Shown piece after piece: positions 11,331 to 25,523 of a DNA stretch of 64,000 bases. Numbering within the stretch: the stretch's first letter is position 1; every line of letters starts with the position of its first letter. The notes below the pieces were generated by a model. The model was given only the letters and a program-made list of their open reading frames with translations, searched no databases and was not told the origin of the DNA. This DNA is from Tragulus kanchil (lineage: Eukaryota; Chordata; Mammalia; Artiodactyla; Tragulidae): the NCBI GenBank assembly GCA_022376925.1, contig JAIOJX010000001.1:1426001-1490000 (forward strand), written 5' to 3'. The translations under genes and the position numbers were made by a program.

Positions 11331-13228
11331 GTGACACAGCTTCCAGGAGGAAGTACACGAGGAGGAGGGGGGAGCACGTCTGGAGGCTCCGACAAGAGAC
11401 AACAGTCAGGGCGGCTCTGAAAGGTCAGGTTGAGGGGGTGAAGACTGGGGGTCTCAGAGCAGCTGCACCGGCAGGGTGTGCTGGTGGCGGATGAGACACA
11501 GTTGCACTGGCTGGTCAAATAGGCTTGATTTTCCTTCTGAGTGGCCTCACACTCTGACAGGTTCCTGAGCCCCTGGTGGTGGAACGCGCGGTGGCCACCT
11601 GGCCTGTCACCCCCACCTCTGGGCTCTGGAGGCCCTCTGCCCTGAGCAGACTCGGTGGCTACTCATCAGACCCCAGGGGCTCCCGCCGCACGTCCCTTCC
11701 TGGAATTTTCTTTGCCTCCACTTCTACCCCAGGGCTGCTTCTCGCACACACTCCACTCTCTGATATTGGATACCGAGAAAAGAGTGAGAGCTTGCCTGAT
11801 TTCTTTTTGTAAGTCAACTATAGGACCAAACCCACTGCTTAGTTCTGTTGATTTTTATTTATTTATTTATTTGCCAAGACTTTCATGGTAAAAATGGATA
11901 GGCAAGCTCACTCCTGTCTTGTCAAGGACCAGGTCCACCCCGATGAGCCCCTGTGGACGGCACCTCTGTTATCCCCGCAAGCCCCCCTGCTCAGGAGGTG
12001 GGCTCCTCAGTGCCCGCTCTTCCACCCTCCTGCTAGCCCCACTGCTTTTTCCGCAGGCCTCTCGCCCTCTTCCTGGCCCCGCGCTCTGCTCAGAGGGTTG
12101 ATGTGGGTGTTTTCTCTTGACTGAGGAAATGTTGGCAGTTCCCTGTTCACATCCGCTTGCTCTTACAGAGCTCCAGTGGGACAGCTCCAGTGGCGCCCCT
12201 GCGCGTGGCTGCCCTGCTGCCCTGTCTCCTGGGGGGTTGCCTGTCCCCTGAAGGTGCTGGGGTGCTCTCCTTCAGGCTCGCTGCTGTGCGCCACCTCCCC
12301 GCATACAGCATCTGAAGCACTCTGAAACTTCCCCGGATGGGATTCTCCTGTATGTGGCATTCCGCAGCTGCCTCGTTCTTGCTGTGCTTGCCTTCTGAGC
12401 CTGGCCCATGTTGCTGTGTGCAGACCTTCGTTCCTTTCACCTGTCTCCTTGTGCTTTGGAAACATCTTTACAACTGGAGTCCCACCAGGGCTCTGAGGGA
12501 GAATGGAATTGTCGAGAAACAAGGGTTGACATCTGGTTTATGTTTACATCCTTTGGGTCTATTAACCGAGAAGAAGATATTTTTATTTCTGTGTTTGTGA
12601 AAGCTTTCCACAAAAAAAGGCATCCATTTTCTAGACTTATTAATAGAGCAGTCCGAAGGTTTTATTTTTAGATTTGAAAGAAATCAAACCAGGCTTCTGA
12701 GATACGCACATTTTCCCTCATTCCCATCTCCTTTGGAACATTCCACATTTTGCTGCTAAGACACCAACTTGAGCACTCTTCAGCATTAGCTGACTGTCTA
12801 CATGTAGATTATTTTTGAAAAATTTAAGGAAACTTTAGTTTTTCTGAAGTTTTTAGTGGTACTTAAGTTTTGACATTTCTTTGAAAAGTATTTTAAATTT
12901 GTATATACATTTTTAGTCATTTATTTTTAAAATACAAGTTTCCGTGTTTTTGGGTTCTCTGTTTTTGTAAACAGCAGAAGGTATTAGTCCATATTAAGTA
13001 CTAATTTGCTCTAATATTTTCAGCTGTTTTTGGAATTACACTTGGCAAAAAAAACACAGACAAATGTCTGCAGTTGTGACAGTTTGTCTTTTTGTCCTTT
13101 TAACTCCAAAATAATTACAGTGGATTTTTTTCTTTGCTTGTAAGAACATAGCAATGATTCACGTCATTGTAATAAGTAGTTTTGGAAAGTTGAAGCTCTT
13201 TCCTACAGGTGTGTTACTGTAGCTTTTA
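11331..13228. other. Intronic stretch, moderately GC-rich then AT-rich
   Basis: A (TTTA)n run lies at about 11850-11873. The 11340-12330 part is relatively GC-rich with short chance frames. I recognise no gene. Confidence 0.4.
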
Positions 13229-13431
13229 AGTGTTAGTCGCTCAGTTGTGTGCAACTCTTTGCAATCCATGGACTGCCCGCCAGGCTCCTCTGTCTCTGGA
13301 ATTTTCCAGGCAAGAATACTGGAGTGGATTGCCATGCCCTCCTCTGGGGGTATCTTCCCCACCAAGGGATCACACCCAGGTCTCCCACATTGCAGGCAGA
13401 TTCTTTACCAGCTGAGCCACCCGAGAAGCCC
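13229..13431 (-). repeat. Bov-tA2-type SINE
   Basis: The reverse of the standard ruminant Bov-tA body is recognisable: GTTAGTCGCTCAG, CCAGGCTCCTCTGTC, AAGAATACTGGAGTGG, GCAGGCAGATTCTTTACC and GAGCCACC. Confidence 0.9.
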
Positions 13432-13465
13432 AATATAGTTTGTAAGCAACTGTATAACATTTCTT

Positions 13466-13738
13466 TTTGGGGGGAGGGTGGGCAGGCCACTTCTATTGGT
13501 CTTTCATTTGTCTATTTTCATCCGTCTTTGTTCTTTGGCTCTTGTGGGCCTCCCATCGCGGTGGCCTCTGTCGCTGAGCGCCGACTCTGGGCGCATGCGC
13601 TCTAGAGCTCCGGCTCCGTAATTGGACACATGGGTCCCGCCACTCCGTGGCACGTGGGATCTTCCCAGGCCAGGGATCGAACCGGCGCCCCTTGCACTGC
13701 AAGGCGGTGTCCTTACCCACTGGACCACCAGGGAAGCC
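13466..13738 (-). repeat. tRNA-Glu-derived SINE, long form with shortened GC tail
   Basis: It is flanked by a perfect 16-bp target-site duplication CTGTATAACATTTCTT at 13450-13465 and 13739-13754. The GC-rich extension is reduced to GGGGGGAGGGTGGGC. Confidence 0.93.
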
Positions 13739-14564
13739 CTGTATAACATTTCTTAACCATTCTTCCAGGTTGTTTAAAACAAAAGAAAATGAACAACTGA
13801 AGAAAAATAATATTCATTATGCTCTTATTTTTAATTGTATAAGTAAAACATCATTGTAGACAATTTAGAAAATGCATGTGGAAATCACTCTGGAAATTCC
13901 ACCATGCAGAGAAAACTGCTGTTATGGTTTGGTGTGTATATTTCTAAACTTGAGAGTTCTGGCTCAAGTTTGAGAAGTCGGTTCTGTAAGCTTGAAAGGG
14001 AGAAATACTCCATCTTTATTCTCGTTAACCTCTCACTAAAAATGTAATGACAGATACAAGCGGCAGACCATGGCAGTCTTAGGAGTACCTGTGCTTTTGT
14101 CACCAATAGAGGTTTAAAAATGGGTTCTAATCACATTACAGTGGCTAGAGATTTTGAAATATCACTTGTGTTCGTCACAATTCAAACTTGTTAGACTTAC
14201 CTCCAGATCTGACTGTTTAGTGGTTTACTGAAGAGACACATATTACTCTAGACACATATTACCCGTTCTTGAAGTAAATTGTTGATCAATTTCTATGCAT
14301 TTTGTCTTATGCATTTCAAAGCATTCTTCTGAGAAGTGGTTGACAGGGACGAGAAGGTCTGTGGCAGAAAACGGGTAAGAATGCTGGGAGTATCATTGTG
14401 CCGTGAAGCTCCGAATACAAGAACAGTCCGCGTTTGAGGGGTCACTGTACTGGAGAAAAGAGATCAGGAAAGCCCTAAAGCACCGGTGAAGCAAAGAGAG
14501 ACAGGATGACATTAAACAGTTCAAATTGTTTCAGATATTTTTAATGAATACATTTAGTGTTTTC

Positions 14565-15010
14565 CAGATATGGTGCAAAGTGTACTGCAACTACAGCTGG
14601 TGAATAATAGCCTAAATGTTACCTTTGCTGTTGGCATTTTAAACATCCTTCTAGACTCTTCCTGCACCTATATATATTATATGTTTTATTTGTTTAATAT
14701 GTATTTAGTTTTTGGCTGTGCTGAGTCTCAGTTGCAGCACATGGGATCCTCAGTCTTCATTGCAACATGCAGGATCTTTAGCAAGTGGGATCTAGCTCCC
14801 CGACCAAGTATCAGATCTGGGCCTCTTGCATTGGGAGCATGGAATCTTAGCCACTGGACCACCAGGAAAATTTCTCCATGTTGTTTTAGATAAATGGGAT
14901 CATACAGTATGTAGTGTTGTAACGTGCATTCTTTCCACAATGATAATGTTGTAGATATCTTTCCATGGCAGTAAAAATACATATCATTTATCTCTTGAAT
15001 GAGAATGATG
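14565..15010 (+). repeat. Ancient L1 3' UTR relic split by a CHR-type SINE
   Basis: The flanks 'CCTTCTAGACTCTTCCTGCACC' and 'GATAAATGGGATCATACAGTATGTA', followed by 'ATCTTTCCATGGCAGTA', read as one old L1 section interrupted at 14695-14872. Confidence 0.5.
14695..14872 (-). repeat. CHR-type (short) tRNA-derived SINE
   Basis: It reads TTTTTGGCTGTGCTGAGTCT, then GTTGCAGCACATGGGATC, CTCCCCGACCAAG, and ends GCCACTGGACCACCAGG reversed. This matches the CHR/CHRS style of artiodactyls. Confidence 0.7.
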
Positions 15011-15014
15011 TACT

Positions 15015-15740
15015 GGTGTTTTCTTTTGTTTTGTTTTGTTTGTTTTTAAAGAAAAACATTTTTAACCTTACAGTACAGTACCTTGAAGAAGTACAGTAGT
15101 ACACTACAACAGCTGGATACAGGGACTGGCATCAAGTGAACAGGCAAGAATTACTGACTGGAGGAGGGCAAGCGGGGGGAGATGGTAGAGCTGAAGGCTC
15201 ATCAACCGCAGGAGACTGAGGCAGGCTGCAATTTTGCTCACGCCTGATGGTGACAGCACAGATTCTGGCTGCTTGCTGGATTCAGTTCTGTCTACCCTCT
15301 TGGAAAAATGATCCAGAGATAACTGGGTAGTAGCTCTGTTTTTCAAGATAAATGACATGGTAACACTGGACTGCATTCTGAATGGCTGCTGCAACCTTCA
15401 CGTATGGTGCATTGTGCTACATTAGGCTCCTGTGCCTCAAAAATGAACAGGCCCTCCTCAAAGCACAGCAATCCCTCCCTGATGTTGTGCATCTCTTTGG
15501 TTCTTCAGTTACTTCTTCCTCTTGTCATTCCACTCTCTCAACTGTTTTCACTTGCCTCCACTGTTACCACTTGCTGCTTCTTAGCAATACCAGCTATCAC
15601 CAAGGCTTTTACACTTGCTTCTAGACATCCTGAGCTGGAAATAAAAGTGCTGTACTACTGTGTTCTATACAGTACTGTGAAGTATACAAGGGCATCACTT
15701 GCGAGGAATGCATGAAAATGTATAAGACACGTGATCTTAG
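15015..15740 (-). repeat. Tigger-like (pogo/TcMar) DNA transposon relic
   Basis: TACAGTA-rich ends (15070-15105 and 15650-15690) bound the element. A degraded minus-strand frame reads TTQLSLDHFSKRVDR, then TESSKQPE, which resembles the C terminus of Tigger transposases. No intact transposase remains. Confidence 0.45.
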
Positions 15741-15879
15741 TGCCTGAGTATGTGAATGCTTGTTTGCATCTTTGAAAGTTCGCAACTGTCAAGAGAATGA
15801 ACATTTTCCTGTAAGAAATAGTTACTACTGGGAGAAATCTAAGTGTATTTTGTTTTTATATGACTAAAAAAAAATAAAA

Positions 15880-17770
<1,891 letters not shown>

Positions 17771-17892
17771 TGTTTTCTAATTATAAAAGTAATTAGAAAG
17801 TACCTGTTTTCCTGAAAAAAAAAAAAAGTTTTTTAGAAATCATAGAAGGAGGTTACAAAGTAAGAATTGTCCATAAATCTGCCATTCACACA

Positions 17893-17904
17893 TAGATAAC
17901 GTCT
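17893..17904. repeat. Left target-site duplication of the BovB block
   Basis: TAGATAACGTCT here is repeated exactly at 22269-22280, bracketing the whole composite BovB insertion. Confidence 0.8.
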
Positions 17905-20450
17905 TATTCTTCTGTCTGTCTGTCGTGTCCGACTCTTTGCAACCCCATAGAGTGCAGCTCGCCAGGCCACCCTGTCCTTCACCCTCTTCCGGAGCCTGCT
18001 CAAACTCATGTCCATTGACTCAGTGATGCCATCCAACCGTCTTGTCCTCTGTCGTCCCCTTCTCCTTCTGCCTTCTGTTTTTCCCAACATCAGGCTCTTT
18101 TCCAGTGAGTCATCTCTTCACATCCGGTGGCCAAAGTATTGGAGCTTCAGCTTCATTCCTTCCAGTGAATATTCAGGGGTGATTTCCTTTAGGATTGACT
18201 GGTTGGTTGATCTCCTTGCTGTCCAAGAGCCTTCTCCAGCCCTACAGTTCAAAGGCATCAACTCTTTGGCGCACAGCCTTCTTTATGGTCCAACTCTCAC
18301 ATTCATACATGACTACTGGGAAAACCATAGCTTTGACTACATGGACCTCCCTTGGCGAAGTGATGTCTCTGCTTTTGAATACACTGTCTGGGCATGTCAT
18401 ACCTTTTTTTCCAAGGAGCAAGCATCTTTTAATCTCATGGCTGAAGTTATCATCATCAGTGATTTTGGAGCCCAAGAAAATAAAGACTATCACTGTTTCC
18501 ATTGTTTGCCTATCTGTTTGCTGTGAAATGATGGGACGAGTTTTAAGCCAGCTTTTTCACTCTCCTCTTCCATTTTCATCAAGAGGCTCTTTAATTCCAC
18601 TTCACTTTCTGCCATAAATGTGGTCTCACCTACATACCTGACATTACTGATATTTCTCCCGGCAGTCTTGATTCCAGCTTGTGCTTTTATCTATACTGGC
18701 ATTACACATGATGAACTCTGCCTGTAAGTTAAAAAAGCAGGGTGACAATATACAGCTTTGATGTAATCCTTTCCCCAGTTTGGAACCAGTCCATTGTTCC
18801 ATGTCCAGTTATAACTGGTGCTTCTTGACCTGCATACAGGTTTCACAGGAAGCAGTTAACGTGGTCTGGTATTCCCATCTCTTTCAAAATTTTCCAATTT
18901 GTTGTGATCCACACAGTCAAAAGCTTTAGTGTAATCGGTGAAGTAGGTGTTTTTCTGAAATTTTCTTGCTCCTTCTGTGATCCAGTGGGTGTTGGCAATT
19001 TGATCTCTGGTTCCTCTGCCTTTTCTAAATCCAGCTTGTACATCTGAAAGCTCTTGGTTCACATACTGTTGAAGACTAACTTGGATGATTTGGTCATTAC
19101 TTTGATAGCATGTGAAATGAATGCAGCTGTGATAGTTTGAACATTCTTTGGCATTGCCCTTCTTTGGAATTGGAATGAAAACTGACCATTTCTAGTCCTG
19201 AGGCCACTGCTGAGTTTTCCAAATATGCTGACATATTGAGTGCCACACTTTAACAGCATAATCTTTTCATATTTGAAATAGCTGAGCTGGAATTCCATAA
19301 TCTCCATTAGCTTTATTCGTAGTGATGCTTCCTAAGGCCTACTTGACTTTGCACTCTTAAGATGTTTGGCTTTAGGTGAGTGATCACACCATTATAGTCA
19401 TCTGGCTCATTAAGATCTTTTTTGTATAGTTCATCTGTATATTTTTGCTACCTCTTCTTAATATCTTCTGCTTCTGTTAGGTCCATACCATTTCTCTCCT
19501 TTATTGTGCCTATCTTTGCGTGAAATGTTCCCTTGGTATCTCTGATTTTCTTGTAGAGATCTCTGGTCTTTCCCATTATGTTATTTTCTTGTTTGTTTTC
19601 ATTGTTCACTTAGGTAGGCTTTCTTATCTCTCCGTGCTATTCTCTAGAACTCTACATTCAGATGGGTGTATCTTTCCTTTTCTCCTTTGCCTTTTGCATC
19701 TCTTCTTTTCTCAGCTATTTGTAAGGCCTCCTCAGACAAACCGTTTTGCTTTTCTTTTTCTTGGGGCTAGTTTTTTTTTTTTTTTTTAATTTTGGCCTCT
19801 TTTTATTGATTTTTTATTTATTTATTTTTCATCCGTCTTTATTCTTTGGCCTATGTGGGCCTTCCATTGCAGTGGCCTCTCTCGTTACAGAGCACCAGCT
19901 CTGGGCGCATGCACTCTAGAGCACTGGCTTGTAATTGGACACACCGGTCCAGCTGCTCCATGGCACGTGGGATCTTCCTGGGCCAGGGATGGAACTGGTG
20001 CCTCTTGCACTGCACAGCGGTGTCTTTACCCACTGGACCACCAGGGAAGCCCTTGGAGATAGTTTTGATCACTGCCTCTTGTACTATGTTATGAACCTCT
20101 GTACATAATTCTTCAGGCACTCTGTCTATCAGATCTAATCCTTTGAATCCATTTTTCACTTCCACTGATTTCGATCATACCTTATTTGCCTAGTGGTTTT
20201 CCCTATTTTCTTCAATTTAAGTCTGAATTTTGCAATAAGACATTCATGATCTGATGCACAGGTTTTTGCTGAGTGTGGAAAGCTTCTCCGTCTTTGACTG
20301 CAAAGAATATAATCTATGTGATTTTGGTATTGACTGTCTGGTGATGTCCATGTGTAGAGTTGTCTCTTGTGTTGTTGGAAGAGGATTTTTTGCCATGATC
20401 AGTGTGTTCTCTTGGCAGAACTATTAGCCTTTTCCCTGCTTCTGACAATA
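17905..20450 (-). mobile_element. BovB (RTE-type) LINE, inactive, reverse copy
   Basis: The BovB 3' end lies at the left (GTGTCCGACTCTTTGCAACC at about 17925). Reverse-transcriptase remnants read leftward from about 19060: AGFRKGRGTRDQIAN, YTKAFDCVDHNKL, then VVMYECESWTIKKA near 18290. The frame is repeatedly broken. The 5' end is truncated near the (TA)n tract. A SINE interrupts it at 19771-20052. Confidence 0.9.
19771..20052 (-). repeat. tRNA-Glu-derived SINE, short form, nested in BovB
   Basis: The T-run tail starts at 19771 and the head ends at 20052. CTTGGGGCTAG (19760) and CTTGGAGATAG (20053) look like an aged target-site duplication. BovB sequence resumes immediately after it. Confidence 0.9.
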
Positions 20451-20547
20451 GTCTTTGTAACTATATATTGCCTATAACAGTAGTTTTTGTAACTATGTAT
20501 ATAGTTTGTGACTATATATATAGTTTGTAACAATATATAGTTTTGTA

Positions 20548-20549
<2 letters not shown>

Positions 20550-20591
<42 letters not shown>
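20550..20591. repeat. (TA)n microsatellite between opposed BovB copies
   Basis: About 21 TA units, embedded in a wider TATA-rich stretch (20455-20600), lie at the boundary between the reverse and forward BovB copies. Confidence 0.95.
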
Positions 20592-20593
<2 letters not shown>

Positions 20594-20602
20594 AAAGGTA
20601 TA

Positions 20603-22205
20603 TAACAGTAGTCATATGGCTCTAGCTGAGTGTTCCATAGAATAGCAAGGAGAGGTAAAGAAGCCTTCTTAAGTGAGCAATGCAGAGAAATAGAGGAAAT
20701 CAAAAAAATGTGAAAGACTAGAGATCTCTTCAAGAAAATTAGAGATACCAAGGGAACATTCCATGCACAGGTAGGCACAATAAAGGACAGAAACAGTATG
20801 GACCTAACATAAGCAGAAGATATTAAGAAGAGGTGGAAAGAATACACGGAAGAACTGTACAAAAAATGTCTTAATGACCCCAATGACCATATTGGTGTGG
20901 TCACTTACCTAGAACTAGACAAACTACCACACCATTGCACTCATTTCACACACTAGCAAAGTAATGCTCAGAATCCTCCAACCTAGGCTTCAACAATATG
21001 TGAACCGAAAACTTAACAGATATACAAACTGGATTTAGAAAAAGCAGAACCTGTGATCAAATTGCAACATCCATTAGATCATAGAAAAAGCAAGAGAATT
21101 CCAGAAAAACATCTACTACTGCTTCACTGACTATGCAAAAGCCTTTGACAGTGTGGATCATAACAAACTGTGGAAAATTTTAAAAGAGATTGGAATACCA
21201 GACCACCTTACATGCCTCTTGAGCAACCTGTATGCAGGTCAAGAAGCAATAGTTAGAACCTGATGTGGAACAAAGGACTGGTTCCAAGTTGGGAAAGGAG
21301 TACATCAAGACTGTTTCTTGTCACCCTGCTTATTTAACTTCTATGTAGAATACATCATGCAGAATATTGGTCTGGATGAAGCACAAGCTGGAATCAAGAT
21401 TGCCGAGTGAAATACCAGTAACCTCAGGTATGCAGATGAGACCACACTTGTGGCAGAAAGTGAAGAGGAACTAAAGAGCCTCTTGATGAACGTGAAAGAA
21501 GAGAGTGAAAAGGCTGGCTTAAAACTCAACATTCCAAACACGAAGATCATGCCATCCAGTCCCATCATTTCACAGAAAACGGATGGGCAAACAATGGAAA
21601 CAGTGATAGCCTTTATTTTGTTTGCCTCCACATTCACTGTTGATGGTGGTTGTAGCAATGAAAAGACACTTACTCCTTGGGGGAAAAGCTATGACAAACT
21701 AGATAGCATATTCGAAAGCGGAGACAACACTTTGCCAACAAAGGTCCCTATAGTCAAAGCTATGATTTTCCCGGTAGTCATGTATGAATGTGAGAGTTGG
21801 ACCATAAAGAAGGCAGATCGCCACAGAATTGATGCCTTTGAACTGTGGTGTTTGAGAAATTCTTGAGAGTCTCTTGGACTACAAGGAGATCAAACCTGTC
21901 ACTCCTAAAGGAAATCAACCCTGAATATTCATTGGAAGGCCTGAGGCTGAAGGTGAAGCTCCAATACTTTGGCCACCTGATGGGAAGAGCTGACTCATTG
22001 GAAAAGACCCTGATGCTGGGAAAGATTGAGGGCAGGAGGAGAAAGGGGCAGCAGAGAATGAGATGGTTGGATGGCATCACCGACTCAATGGACATGAGTT
22101 TGAGCAAGCTCCAGGAGATGGTGAAGGACAGGGAAGCCTGGCATGCTGCCGTCCATGGGGTTGCAAAGAGTCAGACACATATGAGCAACTGAACTTAAAC
22201 TGAAC
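20603..22205 (+). mobile_element. BovB LINE, inactive, forward copy with internal deletion
   Basis: It runs from the reverse-transcriptase part to the BovB 3' end (GGGGTTGCAAAGAGTCAGAC). YTKAFDSVD-like, FNFYVEYI and YADETTLVAESEEELKSL parts are readable; the catalytic YADD box is YADE. Compared with the BovB I recall, a few hundred bases are missing after about 20935. Stops and frameshifts abound. Confidence 0.9.
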
Positions 22206-22206
22206 A

Positions 22207-22268
22207 GAGGTGAGTGATCATATATCATGGTTATTGGTGTCATTAAGATCTTTTTTGTATAGTTCTTC
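22207..22268 (-). repeat. Short reverse BovB piece at the right edge of the block
   Basis: AGGTGAGTGATCA, then TCATTAAGATCTTTTTTGTA and TAGTTC, parallels 19376-19440 in the reverse BovB copy. It sits directly against the right target-site duplication. Confidence 0.75.
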
Positions 22269-22280
22269 TAGATAACGTCT
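22269..22280. repeat. Right target-site duplication of the BovB block
   Basis: TAGATAACGTCT, an exact partner of 17893-17904. The sequence after it continues the flank interrupted at 17904. Confidence 0.8.
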
Positions 22281-22951
22281 AGATAATATTTTTACACCAT
22301 TTTTAATGACCAGTTGCCATTTTATTGATGGGTGTACCTTGATTTAATTAGGGCTGTTTCCATTGTTTCTGTGCTTTCTTTGTTCCAAATTATGTGGGTT
22401 GCTGTGTGCTGACTGTTCTACTCTGCCTGTGTCTCTAGCCTGCATCTCTAAGCTCCCTGTTGAGCCCCACATTGGATGGCCTCTTCAGTCTTTACCCTGG
22501 AATTGCTCCTAGCCATCTCAAATGTGACAAGTCCCACACAGAATTCTTGCTTTTTTCTCCCCTTCATATCTGCTTCTCTTCCTAGTTTCTGTATCATTAA
22601 AATACCGTCAGAATCCACTCAGTTACCAGTCTAAAATTCTAGGAGTTGTCCTTGATTCTGTTCTATTCCTTACCTTCCTCTAATTTCCCAAGAAGTACTG
22701 TGGGCCTCTATATGTACACCAGAACCAGCAACTTCTCGCTGTCTCCACTAAGACTTCAGTCTCCACAAATCACTTCTCAGATGGATGCAAGTACAGAGTT
22801 CCTTGCTGCTCTGCGGTGAAAGATATGCATTAGATTAAGCCTTTCATCCCATGATAGAGCCAGGTGTCTGAAGTACTTGGGGCACTGTGGTAGGCAGGCT
22901 GTAGGGTGACTAACACAGATAGGTGTCTTTTTGCGTGGAGCTTAGAAGTTT
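22281..22951. other. Intronic stretch, possibly old repeat
   Basis: The 22430-22800 part has the cytosine-rich texture of an L2 or LTR relic, but I cannot assign it. Confidence 0.3.
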
Positions 22952-23150
22952 GGCTTCCCTGGTGGCTCAATAAAGAATCCATCCGCAATGCATGAGACCC
23001 AGGTTCAACCTCTGGGTAGGGAAGATCCCCTGAAGAAGGAAACAGCAACCCATTCCAGTATTCTTGCTTGGAAAATCCCACGGACAGAGGAGTCTGACGG
23101 GCTACAGTCCATGGTGTTGCAAAGGATCGGACAGAACTGAGCATCTGAGC
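22952..23150 (+). repeat. Bov-tA2 SINE
   Basis: It starts GGCTTCCCTGGTGGCTCA and continues with AGACCCAGGTTCAACC, CCAGTATTCTTGC and GGGCTACAGTCCATGG. Confidence 0.92.
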
Positions 23151-24554
23151 ATATATATAATAAGTTTGGTTGTAGGGACAGACTTTAAATAATTCTTAAT
23201 TATGTAGTTACATTGGGTTAAGTGTTCTAAAGGACAAGTTGAAGGAGTGTTCACTGTGATTATGTGTAATGGAGGAATAACCCTGTCTTGGGAGGGATAA
23301 GGAGGCCTTCCCTAAGGAGGCTGAAAGTGGGGAGCCAAGGGGGCAAAAGCACAGAGTGGAGGAGGGCTTTCCCAATGGAGAAGAGCTCCAGTGAAAGTCC
23401 TGAGTCTCGCAGAAGCTTAATCACCCTAGATACTTCAGCAGGCCTGTATGGTTGGAGCAGAGCAGGGGTAGCAGGGTGAAAGATGCAGCCTGAAAGGTCG
23501 ACAAGGTAGGTGTGGGATTTTTAATGTTAATATCAGAATAGTAGGAAACTATTGAAAGGTTAGGTTGTTTCGATTTTGAATTTTTAATCAAAATATTATA
23601 GCCACTTGATAACAACATAACCTCTTTCAGAGGAGGTTATGGTGAAAACAGCAGTCTACCCCTCCCCCTTCCTGTTTCATGACCCAGAGCTGTGATGCCA
23701 GCTTTTAATGTTGTCTACTTTTAGTTGCTTTGATGGTTATTGTCAAAACTAAGTTGTGTGTTTATACATCTTTTCTTGATTTGATAATGTTGAAGAGTTA
23801 TATTAATTCCCCAAAATGAAAGAAGACAGATTACATCATCTCCTTTGTTGACATCCATATTCATATTTAATCCATAAAGCACTTCCCCTCCATAAGTAAG
23901 GAGTTGGTGTAATGATAACCTGAGATGGTAGCAAAATATTTCCTGTTCTCTATCATGTCAATATGGACTCATGGAATTTTACTTATTAAATGCTTTACAG
24001 TTGAGCCAAAGTCACCATTGTTTCTTGATCATGTTATTCCATATTTGGTCAATGATGGACCCTTTATGCTGGCACCTGTGTCATCTTGGCCTCCCCTTAT
24101 TAATTAGTCTTTGAGTGATTATTTGCTTTCATAAGACATTCTATTGCATAAGACATTCTATTCCAGTGTGTGCTGTTCCTAACCCAGAACTGGTTTCAAG
24201 AGTTCTGGATTCTTTCAGTGGGAAATGGTGTTTAGAATCCAAGATGTGGGTGTTAGATGTGCATACTTTTACTGGGGTGCCGTTGCATCTCTGTTCTTTC
24301 AGTGGATAAAGGTAAAAAACATATTGAAAAAGATTTTTACCTCAGAAATGCATAATGACATGTACAGTGGAAATTAACAGTTAAGGATTTGTCATTAAAT
24401 TAATATTAGAGGGTTTGCTTTTAACTTTTATCCTTGTATATCTTTTTCTTACACAAAAAGTTCATTCCTAATTAATATTAATGGTTATTTACTTTATCAT
24501 GTACTATATATAAAGCATAAAATTTTAGGATCATTGTTACTACTAAAATAATTA
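23151..24554. other. Intronic stretch with an old L1-like relic
   Basis: About 23930-24310 contains 'GGAAATGGTGTTTAGAATCC' and 'AAGATGTGGGTGTTAGATGTG', phrases seen in old L1 3' regions. The remainder is unassigned. Confidence 0.35.
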
Positions 24555-24568
24555 TGAATTAAGTTTTT

Positions 24569-24867
24569 TTTGAGGGGGGGGGCGGATTGAGGCAGGAGGG
24601 GGGCGAGTGGGCTACTTCTATTGGTCTTTCATTTATCTGTTTTCATCCGTCTTTGTTCTTTGGCTCCTGTGGGCCTCCCATCGCGGTGGCCTCTGTTGTC
24701 GCAGAGCACTGGCTCTGGGCGCATGCGCTCCAGAGCGCCAGCTCGGTAATTGGACACATCAGTCCAGCTGCTCCACGGCACGTGGGATCTTCCCAGGCCA
24801 GGGATCGAACCGGCACCCCTTGCACGGCAAGGCGGTGTCCTTACCCACTGGACCACCAGGGAGGCCC
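24569..24867 (-). repeat. tRNA-Glu-derived SINE, long form
   Basis: It has a G-rich tail side and a full body. A 14-bp target-site duplication TGAATTAAGTTTTT lies at 24555-24568 and 24868-24881. Confidence 0.93.
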
Positions 24868-24967
24868 TGAATTAAGTTTTTAAGTTTCTTTTTGTCCTTA
24901 GGATGTATCTCACCAAGGATGTAAAATCAGGATTATTGTGTTCAAAAGTCACCTAGGGGATTTACTT

Positions 24968-25146
24968 CTAGTATGGCTCAGATGGTAAAGAATCTGCCTG
25001 CAATGCAGGAGATCTGAGTTCAGAACCTGGGTTGGGAAGATTCCCTGAAGATTCCAGTATTCTTGCCTAGAGAATTCCCATGGACAGAAGAGCCTGGCGG
25101 GTTACAGTCAATAGGGTCACAAAGAGTTGAACATGACTAAGCATAG
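24968..25146 (+). repeat. Bov-tA2 SINE (copy at 25905-26083)
   Basis: ATGGCTCAGATGGTAAAGAA, CTGCCTGCAATGCAGGAG and AGAGCCTGGCGGGTTACAG are typical of Bov-tA2. Confidence 0.9.
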
Positions 25147-25255
25147 TAATGAGGTAGCTCATTTTGCACTACTCCCCACCCCCTTGCAGATAACAACTAA
25201 AAAGTCAAGACAGGAAAAAATAATTCTTTAAAGGCACTAGAGAGTGACTCTCTTT

Positions 25256-25373
25256 AGGAGGGCACAGCAACCAACTCCAGTATTCTTGCATGGAGAATTG
25301 CATGGACCGAGGAGCTTGGTGGGCTATTGTCTATAGGGCTGCACAGAGTGGGACACAACTGAAGTGACTTTAC
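25256..25373 (+). repeat. Bov-A fragment (copy at 26193-26310)
   Basis: AACTCCAGTATTCTTGCATG and GGACACAACTGAAGTGACTT mark the 3' half of a Bov-A unit. Confidence 0.8.
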
Positions 25374-25523
25374 ACACACATCACAGAGTAACTAAAAGCA
25401 GTCAGAAACTAGAGGGAAGTCAATACTTGGAAAAAGGAAACTGCATTAGATAAATTTCCTGTTTATAGCGAGTTTTGTTTGTTAGCAGAGTAAAGAGTGA
25501 GGGACAATTAAGGGTAGCCAATC

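Noticed and set aside
20550..20591. (TA)n tract as a replication origin or cruciform element
   Set aside because: A plain microsatellite at an element boundary; nothing in the sequence supports an origin.
17905..22205. BovB pair as an active autonomous LINE
   Set aside because: Frames are broken throughout, the YADD box is YADE in the forward copy, and the 5' parts are missing.
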